This document shows positions 1 through 6,794 of a stretch of DNA of 6,920 nt, in pieces. The stretch's first letter is position 1. The number at the start of each line of letters is the position of its first letter. The stretch covers positions 1 through 6,920 of the forward strand of contig JAZDJJ010000045.1 in NCBI GenBank assembly GCA_043804035.1. The letters run 5' to 3'. Position numbers and translations under genes: made by a program. The stretch comes from JAZDJJ01 sp043804035. GTDB lineage: Bacteria; Bacteroidota; Bacteroidia; Palsa-948. The notes under the pieces were generated by a model. The model worked only from the letters and a program-made list of their open reading frames with translations, made no database searches and was not told where the DNA came from.

Positions 1-40
1 CAATAACATCTTTCCCGATTATAGTTTTTGTTTTATCCAT
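1..40 (-). CDS. 5' end of a third operon gene, possibly Hsp90/GHKL-like ATP-binding protein (partial)
   Basis: An ATG at 40 on the minus strand opens a frame that runs off the left edge of the window. The visible product is MDKTKTIIGKDVI. The start lies inside the end of herA: the bases ATGGATAA contain both this ATG and the herA TAA, giving an 8-base overlap in a different frame. That arrangement is typical of translationally coupled genes in one operon. From memory of the family, TIIGKDVI resembles the N-terminus of Hsp90-like (HtpG/GHKL fold) ATP-binding proteins, which often start with IGKDVIES followed by a GMYxDxxxxYREYIQN stretch. That diagnostic stretch would lie beyond the window. 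The existence of a gene here is reasonably supported by the coupling; its function rests on about eight residues and is a guess. Confidence 0.45.
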   Translation of the reverse strand, partial: MDKTKTIIGKDVI

Positions 41-1688
41 TTTTGAACTGCTTGTAGATTGGTTTTGGGAATTTGATATTTAACAGAGAGCGAAAAACAG
101 GATTTTGAATAATGTATTCTCCCTGCTTTAATCTTGTAAGCATTGATTTGTAAACTGGCGGAACATATTGATAGTCGCCTTTTGAAACTTCAATTGCGTT
201 TGTTCTTCCGTAAGCATACGAAGAACAATTTCCTTTTACACGGTCGTGAATATCACTGCGAAATTGTTCCGCTCCAAATAAAATAATCCCAAGTGAACGA
301 CCTCTTTCAGTTATATCAAGTATCTGCCGAAGAATTGGTGAACTTTTCGGAACATCTTTTGAAGCATATTTATTTAACTCGTCAATGAAAACAATAATCT
401 TGCTCGGAATGTCGCTTTCCTTTCTTTCAATTTGTCCAAGTTTCAAATCATACACGGCACGCATCACATCACCAAAAACAAAACCTTGTGTTTCTTCGTC
501 CATCCGTGCGACATCAATAACATAAACATCATTCTTCTGAATTTTTTTGATTTGTTCTTGTAACCGCACTTCACCTTTATCAATTCTATTTGCAAAAATA
601 GAACTCTTATCAAGTGTTTTTTTAAATAAGCGATAAAACTTTCTCCAACTTGAAACTGTAATTTCTTTATCTCTACCGCTTGCATCGCCTTTTTTAGTGT
701 GTTCGTGAATTTCTTTTAGTAATTCATTCCAGTTTGTAATGCCGTCAAATTTTCCCTGACCAGTTGAAATATAATTGACAATGGATTCCATTGTTTGTGT
801 TGGGTCGTCAACATTGGAGAAAAGCAAATCAATGCTGTCTTTATCTTCTTCAAAAATATATTTGAATTGAAACGCCTTTCCTTGTTTCATTTGGCTATTC
901 ACATCATCCTTATTTGCATAAGTTGTCGGAAACTCTTTTGAGTAAGGATAATAATATTTTACATTGGTGAATGGCTTCGGGTCAAGGTCAAGCATTTCAT
1001 AAATTGCTTTGTCTTTATCATCTATGTCCTTGTTTGGTTCATCAATCGCAACTAAATCTCTTCCTTTCACATTCAGAATTACAAACGCGACTGATTCCTT
1101 TTCACTATCGGAATGTATGTATTGGTTTTGAATTGCTTTAAGTAAAAACATTGCGTAAGATGTTTTTGCAGCAAGTCCTGATATTCCCGAAATGTTTAAA
1201 TGTGCTCCTTCGGGTCCAATTAAAAAATGTGAATTGAAGTGAACAGGAATTCTAATGTTGTCCGGTGGCTCATACATATCAATGTAACCGCACGGAAGTT
1301 TGTTTTTAATTTCATCAAGTCCTAATGCTTTTTTTACATCTTCTTTATCTGCCAATGAAACTAAATGTCCGTCAAGAACTGGAGTAAAAATCCCTTCTGT
1401 GTTGCTGACTACTTTTGCTTTCACATAATTCATTCCTATTCTTTCAGTGTTCGGTTTGTGATCAACATCTCCGAAATCACTTGAAATATATCCTGCCAAA
1501 AAACTTGGCGAATCAGTGAAGTGAGAAATTTCTTCTACTACACCAAAGGTGGCAGAATTTTTTATATGTTCAACCTTGACAACATCAAATGGTTTAATGA
1601 TTCTTTCTTTGTCTGTCCAAAAATAGAACTCATCAACCGTTGTCGGCATTTTTTCTGTGGCAATAATTTTTCCGATTCGTTTTGTCAT
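33..1688 (-). CDS. herA: HerA-like hexameric DNA-translocase ATPase
   Basis: This 551-residue protein is predicted to be a cytoplasmic, ring-forming FtsK/HerA-superfamily ATPase that pumps DNA and drives a partner nuclease. Residues about 1-110 look like the N-terminal beta-barrel (HAS-barrel) domain, which in archaeal HerA docks NurA. The nucleotide-binding loop is at 168-177 (GISGLAAKTS), with K175 and T176 as the P-loop lysine and threonine; it lacks the textbook glycine before the lysine. An insertion-rich, charged helical region fills about 210-385. Walker B is at 431-437 (IIVFIDE, with D436 and E437). After it come ITERGRSLG (459-467), carrying candidate arginine-finger residues, and a sensor-like stretch FGAEQFRSDI (471-480). 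The start is 1 bp after the TAA of the NurA-like gene (TAAAATG), so the two are probably translationally coupled, and the end overlaps the next gene. There is no signal peptide or membrane segment. The family call is firm. A defence rather than repair role is inferred from the bacterial context. Confidence 0.88.
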   Translation of the reverse strand: MTKRIGKIIATEKMPTTVDEFYFWTDKERIIKPFDVVKVEHIKNSATFGVVEEISHFTDSPSFLAGYISSDFGDVDHKPNTERIGMNYVKAKVVSNTEGIFTPVLDGHLVSLADKEDVKKALGLDEIKNKLPCGYIDMYEPPDNIRIPVHFNSHFLIGPEGAHLNISGISGLAAKTSYAMFLLKAIQNQYIHSDSEKESVAFVILNVKGRDLVAIDEPNKDIDDKDKAIYEMLDLDPKPFTNVKYYYPYSKEFPTTYANKDDVNSQMKQGKAFQFKYIFEEDKDSIDLLFSNVDDPTQTMESIVNYISTGQGKFDGITNWNELLKEIHEHTKKGDASGRDKEITVSSWRKFYRLFKKTLDKSSIFANRIDKGEVRLQEQIKKIQKNDVYVIDVARMDEETQGFVFGDVMRAVYDLKLGQIERKESDIPSKIIVFIDELNKYASKDVPKSSPILRQILDITERGRSLGIILFGAEQFRSDIHDRVKGNCSSYAYGRTNAIEVSKGDYQYVPPVYKSMLTRLKQGEYIIQNPVFRSLLNIKFPKPIYKQFKNG

Positions 1689-1689
1689 T

Positions 1690-2853
1690 TTAAAATAAGT
1701 TTAGAAAATGTAAATCACTAATGTATTGACTTTTGACATACTTCTCTGTCAGGTAAATTGGGTAGAGATGGTTTGCCCATCGTGTGTCTGTGCCATACGC
1801 AACAGGACTTCTTTCGTTAATAATATTCGCACTGATTAAATCAACTTCATCACTGCTTAACCCGTTTTCAAGTTCATTATCAGTTACCAAAACCTTTTCA
1901 ACTTTTACAACTCCTGCAAATGGACTTTCAGTATATTTCACATCTCTAATTCTTAAATACCAAATACAAAAATGGATTTCGGTTGAAACAATGTTTGTTT
2001 GGTACATAAATGCGAGAGTGCGATGGTACAGCGGTAACTTTGCGATCTTAGTTGCATTACTTTTTCCTGTTTTATCTTTTGATAGTTCGGGATTGAAATG
2101 CTTTGAAAGTCCGACTACACATTGATAGTTTGATTTTATTTTTGATAACTCACGAAAATCTCCTGACCTCATTGGTTTGTATTGTAATGAGCCGTCTTTT
2201 AGTAAATAGTTGTCTTGGTTCAATAAATTTTTCTTCACTAATTCAGATACAATTTTCTTTTCGCATTCTATCATTTCATCTTGAATTTTAGCAATACCTA
2301 AGTTTTCAAATGTCTCACCAGGTTCAAGTTGCTTTGTGGGATAAGTTAGAATTTTTGAAAACTTTAAATTGTATTGTTGGAGATTTGAAAGGTTATTTAT
2401 TTTTTGAGTAACTGAGTTAAAAAACTGCTCCGTATTTTTTCCGTCTTTGTCCGCTTCGCTTGGCAAAGACATTACAAGATTGTGTTCTAAAATCGCTTTC
2501 TTAAAGGTTGATGGATTTTCTCTTTTGCAACAAGCTACTCCGATTTGTCCGCCAATGATTGGAAATATTTTTCTTCCTAATTCAATGTCATCTACTTTGT
2601 ATATTCTTCTTGACCCGTCAAGGAAATAACGAAACAATGGTGTGATGCCTTCAATTTGTTTTGCTGTTTTTGAAATGTCTTTTGTTGTCTTTAAACTTGT
2701 GTCAGTTTCTCCATATCTGTCACGTTGTAAAGTGTAAGATTGGCTTTCTTCGTAATTAACAGATGGGATTTCAGTTTCATCCACGCAATATTTGAAAGAC
2801 TTGTAACAAGTCCCGCCAGTTTGTTCCTCTAAAAAGTTTAAAATTTTATCCAT
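1690..2853 (-). CDS. nurA: NurA-like nuclease, partner of HerA
   Basis: This 387-residue protein is predicted to be a metal-dependent DNA nuclease of the NurA fold (RNase H-like), acting in complex with the adjacent HerA. The motifs run in the expected order: FLDGSRR at 77-83 (acidic D79), a second DGS at 220-222 (LLKDGSL), VVGLSKH at 246-252, WYLRIRD at 298-304, and a C-terminal YPIYLTEKYVKS at 364-375. In archaeal NurA the C-terminal YP motif is followed by a metal-binding histidine eight residues after the tyrosine; aligned by eye, that position is Y372 here. The N-terminal 70 residues, before the first DGS motif, contain two cysteines (C16, C23) and are not recognisable. The protein has no signal peptide or TM segment. 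It is the first gene of the cluster after a 150 bp spacer, and herA follows after 1 bp, which strongly supports the pairing. The protein is divergent, so the nuclease call rests on motif order plus neighbourhood. Confidence 0.78.
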   Translation of the reverse strand: MDKILNFLEEQTGGTCYKSFKYCVDETEIPSVNYEESQSYTLQRDRYGETDTSLKTTKDISKTAKQIEGITPLFRYFLDGSRRIYKVDDIELGRKIFPIIGGQIGVACCKRENPSTFKKAILEHNLVMSLPSEADKDGKNTEQFFNSVTQKINNLSNLQQYNLKFSKILTYPTKQLEPGETFENLGIAKIQDEMIECEKKIVSELVKKNLLNQDNYLLKDGSLQYKPMRSGDFRELSKIKSNYQCVVGLSKHFNPELSKDKTGKSNATKIAKLPLYHRTLAFMYQTNIVSTEIHFCIWYLRIRDVKYTESPFAGVVKVEKVLVTDNELENGLSSDEVDLISANIINERSPVAYGTDTRWANHLYPIYLTEKYVKSQYISDLHFLNLF

Positions 2854-3003
2854 CTATTGTTAATATACAAAGGTTCAAATGTAAGAATTTTAAACGTGAG
2901 GATAAAAGCAAATGCACCGCACATCAAAAATAAAAAGTAAACAAGTCATGTATCTCTTTTGCTTTAAGTTGGAAAGCATATTTAGTTATTAGTTTGTGAT
3001 ATA
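2854..3003. other. AT-rich spacer between gpmI and the nurA-herA cluster
   Basis: This 150 bp stretch has no convincing ORF. It separates the housekeeping cluster from the NurA-HerA cluster and is the only inter-gene gap above 10 bp in the window. It must hold any terminator for gpmI and any promoter for the nuclease operon. No strong hairpin followed by a U-run is visible on the minus strand. The only stem is a 5 bp GCTTT/AAAGC pair (2961-2977) followed by A-rich rather than U-rich sequence. Read-through from gpmI into nurA therefore cannot be excluded. The spacer is also the natural place for a boundary between core and acquired DNA, but no direct repeats or integrase remnants are seen. Confidence 0.7.
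2925..2932 (-). promoter_or_regulatory. candidate Bacteroidota -7 box for the nurA-herA operon
   Basis: On the minus strand these bases read TATTTTTG, a perfect match to the Bacteroidota sigma-ABfr -7 consensus TAnnTTTG. Transcription would start near 2918, leaving a leader of about 65 nt before the nurA ATG. No TTG is found at the usual -33 spacing, so the match could be chance in AT-rich DNA. A weaker alternative is AACCTTTG (2868-2875), with one mismatch, which would give an almost leaderless transcript. Confidence 0.25.
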
Positions 3004-4545
3004 TTAAACCATAACTTTTCCTGTCATTTCTTTTGGAATTTCTATATCCATAATTTTAAGAATGGTAGGGGCAATATCGGCAAGTTTTCCTGAAGAAATA
3101 TTCTTGTGGTCTTTGTCAATTAGAATACAGGGAACAGAATTGGTGGTGTGAGCTGTGTTGGGTGAGTCATCGGAGTTAATCATGAACTCCGCGTTGCCGT
3201 GATCGGCAATGATAATGAAAGAATATCCGTGTTCAATTCCTGTATTAACAATTTTTTTCAAACAAGTATCTACTGTTTCTATAGCTTTTATCACTGCCTG
3301 ATAATTTCCTGTATGCCCAACCATATCAGGATTGGCAAAGTTGAGACAAATAAAATCTGGACATAAATTAGAAATTTTTGCCAGAATAGCATCTGTAACT
3401 TTCACTGCGCTCATTTCAGGTTTCAAATCGTAAGTGGCTACTTTTGGAGAAGGAATCAAGATTCGTGTTTCGCCTTTAAAGACATTTTCTCTTCCTCCTG
3501 AAAAGAAAAAAGTAACATGAGAATATTTTTCTGTTTCTGCAATACGGATTTGTTTTTTACCATGTTTGCTCAGCACTTCGCCAAGAGTCATTTTTAAATC
3601 ATCCTTATCATAAATCACATGCACGTTTTTGAAAGTGCGGTCGTAATTGCTCATCGTTACATAGTGAAGCGAAATTTTTTTCATCCCGAAGTTGAAAAAA
3701 TTTTCTTGTGTGAGAACTGTTGTTATCTCTCTGCATCTGTCAGTACGAAAGTTGAAGCAAATCACTGCATCGTCTTCTTTAATTGTTGCAACTGGTTTTT
3801 CATTTTTACAAATTACAACGGGCTTTATAAATTCATCTGTTATTCCTTCTTGATATGATTGCTTTACTGCTTCTCCGCTACTACCAACTTTTTCCCCTTC
3901 GCCTTTCACTAACATATCGTAAGCGAGTTTAATTCTCTCCCAACGTTTGTCTCTATCCATTGCATAATATCTTCCGCATATTGTAGCGATTTTTCCTACA
4001 GAATTTTTTAATTGTTTTTCTAAATTCGTGATATGCTGAAGCCCGCTCCTTGGGTCGCAGTCACGTCCGTCCATGAATGCATGAATGAAAACATTTTTTA
4101 AGCCATGCTCTTTCGCAAGATCACAAAGTTTATAGAGATGCTGTTCGTGGGAATGAATTCCACCGGGAGAAAGCAATCCCATCAAATGAAGTTGCCTCTC
4201 TCTAACTCTCTTTCCTGAAAGCGGAGAAGTAACATACCTGAATGTTTCCAACAGAACAGGATTTTTGTCAATGGTTTTTTCGCGGATAGATTTGTTAATT
4301 TTTACAAGGTCTTGATACACCACTCTTCCAGCGCCAATATTCAGATGACCAACTTCCGAATTTCCCATCTGTCCTTCCGGCAATCCAACATTTTCTCCAT
4401 CAGAAAATAAAGTGGAATGAGGATATGTTTTTAAAAGATAATCGTAAAATGGAATTTTAGAATTGACAATGGCATCAGATTCTGAACCATCACCAATTCC
4501 CCATCCGTCAAGAATTATTAGAATTATTTTTTTATTTATTGCCAT
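3004..4545 (-). CDS. gpmI: 2,3-bisphosphoglycerate-independent phosphoglycerate mutase
   Basis: This cytoplasmic, Mn-dependent glycolytic and gluconeogenic enzyme interconverts 3- and 2-phosphoglycerate through a phosphoserine intermediate. At 513 residues it has the usual family length and both domains. The alkaline-phosphatase-like metal site is complete: D13 (ILDGWGIG), the nucleophile S63 in GQMGNSEVGHLNIG, D407 and H411 (NPDMVGH), D448 and H449 (ADHGN), and H466 (PNTAHT). The inserted phosphotransferase domain carries GGIHSHEQH (128-136), DGRDCDPRSG (159-168) and GRYYAMDRDKRWER (191-204). The usual RDT reads RDC here, which looks like a minor variation. The MAINKKIILIILDGWG start fits the family, with an in-frame stop and the end of the histidine kinase gene only 8 bp upstream. 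That spacing suggests co-transcription. The enzyme appears functional, and the call is secure. Confidence 0.97.
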   Translation of the reverse strand: MAINKKIILIILDGWGIGDGSESDAIVNSKIPFYDYLLKTYPHSTLFSDGENVGLPEGQMGNSEVGHLNIGAGRVVYQDLVKINKSIREKTIDKNPVLLETFRYVTSPLSGKRVRERQLHLMGLLSPGGIHSHEQHLYKLCDLAKEHGLKNVFIHAFMDGRDCDPRSGLQHITNLEKQLKNSVGKIATICGRYYAMDRDKRWERIKLAYDMLVKGEGEKVGSSGEAVKQSYQEGITDEFIKPVVICKNEKPVATIKEDDAVICFNFRTDRCREITTVLTQENFFNFGMKKISLHYVTMSNYDRTFKNVHVIYDKDDLKMTLGEVLSKHGKKQIRIAETEKYSHVTFFFSGGRENVFKGETRILIPSPKVATYDLKPEMSAVKVTDAILAKISNLCPDFICLNFANPDMVGHTGNYQAVIKAIETVDTCLKKIVNTGIEHGYSFIIIADHGNAEFMINSDDSPNTAHTTNSVPCILIDKDHKNISSGKLADIAPTILKIMDIEIPKEMTGKVMV

Positions 4546-4553
4546 TGTTTAAT

Positions 4554-5534
4554 TTATACCATTGAGATAAATGAAATTTTAAAAATACTTCCTTTTGGAA
4601 AATTATTTTTAACAGATATTTTTCCTCCGTGCTGCTCCACCAAATATTTCACAATATACAAACCCAATCCCGTTCCTTTTGTCATGCGCACTTCTTCATT
4701 TCCTATTCTGTAAAATTTTTTAAAGATGTTTTGTTTTTCTTCTTCTGGAATCCCTGTTCCTTCATCTTGTACCGAAAAAATTATACGATTTGCTTCTTGT
4801 TTTAAAATGATTTCTATTATTGAGTTTTGAGGAGAATATTTCACAGCGTTTTCAAGAAGATTCAGAATGATAGAAAAGAAACTCGTTTTGTCAATGCTAA
4901 AAAAAATATCCGGCTGAATGTGGAATGTAATTTCTTGTTTTGGGTATAGAGATTGTACAATCTGTAAAATTTCCGTATTAAAAAAATCGGATAGATTTAT
5001 TTTTTCACGATGCAATTCAAAAACACTGTTGTCAATTTTTGCAGCAAGTAAAATATTTTTCACTAATTTGTTCAGCCGTTCCGTATCGGTGATGGCATTG
5101 CCAAGAATTTCTTTTACCTTTTCTTTATCTAATTCGCGTTTCAGCAGAGTTTCTAATTGAAGTTTGACTGATGCGATAGGAGATGATAATTCATGGGTAA
5201 CAGAAAGCAAAAAATTTTTCTGCCGTGATATAAGTTCCATTTCTTTTTTAAATGTGCTTCGCACTCTCCAAAAAGCAATTGCCAGCAAAATAATAAACAC
5301 CATTCCTTCGCCTGCAATCATTAGCCATCGGAGGTGAAGTTTCTTTTCCAGTTCATTTTCTTTTTCAATTACTAATTGAGGATTTTCATGATGAAGAAGA
5401 TTGATTTCGCTTTTAAGACGATATATTTCATTGTTCTGTTTAATGAGCAGACAACTCCACCACGCGAACTGAATCAGCACATACGCGACAAGAATATAAA
5501 AGAATAAAAGAGAATGAGATTTTTTGGATTGCAT
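4554..5534 (-). CDS. membrane sensor histidine kinase (HisKA + HATPase)
   Basis: This 326-residue inner-membrane protein is predicted to autophosphorylate on a histidine and pass the phosphate to a response regulator. TM1 spans about 9-31 and TM2 about 69-90. The roughly 37 residues between them are charged and look like a helical hairpin or coiled coil, too small for a classic ligand-binding sensor domain. The H-box is SVTHELSSPIASVK (111-124) with H114 as the phosphoacceptor. The catalytic domain has the N-box (LLENAVKYSP, N229), the G1 box (DEGTGIP, D257), the F-box (FKKFYRIG, 271-278) and the G2 box (GTGLGLYIVK, 287-296). All catalytic elements are intact. There is no HAMP or PAS domain. 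It sits 9 bp after pepT and 8 bp before gpmI, so it is probably in their transcript. No response regulator lies next to it in this window, so its partner and stimulus are unknown. Confidence 0.93.
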   Translation of the reverse strand: MQSKKSHSLLFFYILVAYVLIQFAWWSCLLIKQNNEIYRLKSEINLLHHENPQLVIEKENELEKKLHLRWLMIAGEGMVFIILLAIAFWRVRSTFKKEMELISRQKNFLLSVTHELSSPIASVKLQLETLLKRELDKEKVKEILGNAITDTERLNKLVKNILLAAKIDNSVFELHREKINLSDFFNTEILQIVQSLYPKQEITFHIQPDIFFSIDKTSFFSIILNLLENAVKYSPQNSIIEIILKQEANRIIFSVQDEGTGIPEEEKQNIFKKFYRIGNEEVRMTKGTGLGLYIVKYLVEQHGGKISVKNNFPKGSIFKISFISMV

Positions 5535-5543
5535 TCTACAATA

Positions 5544-6794
5544 TTACGATTTCTCTTCCCAAATAGCACAAAGATTTATAATCGTCTCTACGGCTTTTTT
5601 CATATCATAAATAGAAATCCATTCTTGACGGGAATGGAAAGCATGCCCGCCAGTGAAAATATTTGGACATGGAATACCCATATATGAAAGACGCGAGCCA
5701 TCTGTTCCTCCGCGTATACTGGAAAGGACAGGGTTAACTCCGCTTAGTTCAATTGCTTTAAGTGCATACTGAATAACTTTTGGTTGTTTATCCAAGACCT
5801 CTTTCATATTGCGGTATTGTTCTGTAACGACAAAATCATAAGATGCTTTTTTGTATTTTTTTACAATTCCCTCTGTGATTTCTTTCAACTCATTTTCTAA
5901 TTTTCCCAAACCATCTCTCACGAAATCACGAATAATAAATTTCAAAATCATTTTTTCAATTGTCCCGCTCATAGAAACAGGATGAACAAATCCTTCTTTC
6001 TTCTCAGTAGTTTCGGGAGAAATTCTTTCTTTCGGCAATGCGGAAATTATTTCTGAAGCAATCTTAATGGCGCTTTGCATTTTCCCTTTTGCATAACCGG
6101 GGTGCATACTAAATCCATTAATCGTAATCGTAACTCCATCTGCCGAAAATGTTTCATCTTCCAGATGTCCAAGTGTTTCTCCGTCAATCGTGTAGCCGAA
6201 ACTAGCATTAAGTTTTTTCATGTCAACTTTATCAACACCTCTGCCGATTTCTTCATCAGGGGTGAAAAGAATTTTTATTGTACCGTGTTTTATTTCAGGA
6301 TGAGAAACTAAATGATGAATTGTGTCCATGATTTCTGCAAGCCCTGCTTTGTTATCGGCACCGAGAAGCGTTGTTCCGTCAGCAGTAATAATATCATTTC
6401 CAATTTGATTTAATAAATCGGGATGATCATTGGGAGAGATAATTATTTTTTGTCCATCTGTTGCATTTGGCAGGACAATATCTTTTCCTTGATAATTTTT
6501 ATGAATGATATGCTTCACGTCTTTTCCTGAACAGTCGGAAGATGTATCCATGTGCGAGCAAAAACAAATTACAGGAACTTTTTTTGTTGAGTTAGATTGA
6601 ATGGTCGCATATACATATCCGTACTCATCCATGTGAGCGTCATCAATTCTCATTTCTTGCAGTTCTTCTACAAGAATTTTTCCCAGATTTTTTTGTTTTT
6701 CTGTGGAAGGATATGTGGGAGAATTCGGATCAGATTGAGTATCAATCTGAATGTAACGTAGAAAACGTTCGGTAACAGTATGGTTGATAATCAT
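5544..6794 (-). CDS. pepT: peptidase T (tripeptide aminopeptidase, M20 family)
   Basis: This cytoplasmic dizinc exopeptidase removes N-terminal residues from tripeptides, the last steps of peptide recycling. Its 416 residues match the usual length of about 400-415. Metal-site and catalytic residues are all visible: H81 and D83 (CSHMDTS), D147 (LLGADNKAG), the general base E181 with ligand E182 (FTPDEEIGRG), D204 (YTIDGETLG) and H384 (FTGGHAFHSRQEW). The dimerisation-lid histidine is H231 (SMHPGYAKGKM), and the substrate-binding loop is RGGTDGSRLS (361-370). The start at 6794 is well fixed: the conserved TVTERFLRYIQIDTQS follows within six residues, and an in-frame TAA lies 6 bases upstream inside the repeat array. 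There is no Shine-Dalgarno sequence; the ribosome-binding region is made wholly of repeat. The histidine kinase gene follows after 9 bp. Any promoter must lie within or beyond the repeat. Confidence 0.97.
   Translation of the reverse strand: MIINHTVTERFLRYIQIDTQSDPNSPTYPSTEKQKNLGKILVEELQEMRIDDAHMDEYGYVYATIQSNSTKKVPVICFCSHMDTSSDCSGKDVKHIIHKNYQGKDIVLPNATDGQKIIISPNDHPDLLNQIGNDIITADGTTLLGADNKAGLAEIMDTIHHLVSHPEIKHGTIKILFTPDEEIGRGVDKVDMKKLNASFGYTIDGETLGHLEDETFSADGVTITINGFSMHPGYAKGKMQSAIKIASEIISALPKERISPETTEKKEGFVHPVSMSGTIEKMILKFIIRDFVRDGLGKLENELKEITEGIVKKYKKASYDFVVTEQYRNMKEVLDKQPKVIQYALKAIELSGVNPVLSSIRGGTDGSRLSYMGIPCPNIFTGGHAFHSRQEWISIYDMKKAVETIINLCAIWEEKS

Noticed and set aside
464..685. Second minus-strand frame of 73 codons inside herA
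   Set aside because: It overlaps the conserved HerA Walker B side of the gene in another frame and resembles no family.
1158..1187. HerA considered a pseudo-ATPase because of the unusual Walker A
   Set aside because: The P-loop lysine and threonine, Walker B DE and arginine motif are all present, and from memory similar AKTS/TKTS loops occur in bacterial HerA relatives.
1784..2125. Plus-strand open frame of 113 codons inside nurA
   Set aside because: It lies wholly antisense to a gene with recognisable family motifs. It has no recognisable domain, and its hydrophobic, Ser/Phe-rich composition is expected from the complement of an AT-rich gene.
2961..2977. Small inverted repeat GCTTT/AAAGC downstream of gpmI, considered as an intrinsic terminator
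   Set aside because: The stem is only 5 bp and AT-rich, and on the minus strand it is followed by A-rich sequence instead of a U-run.
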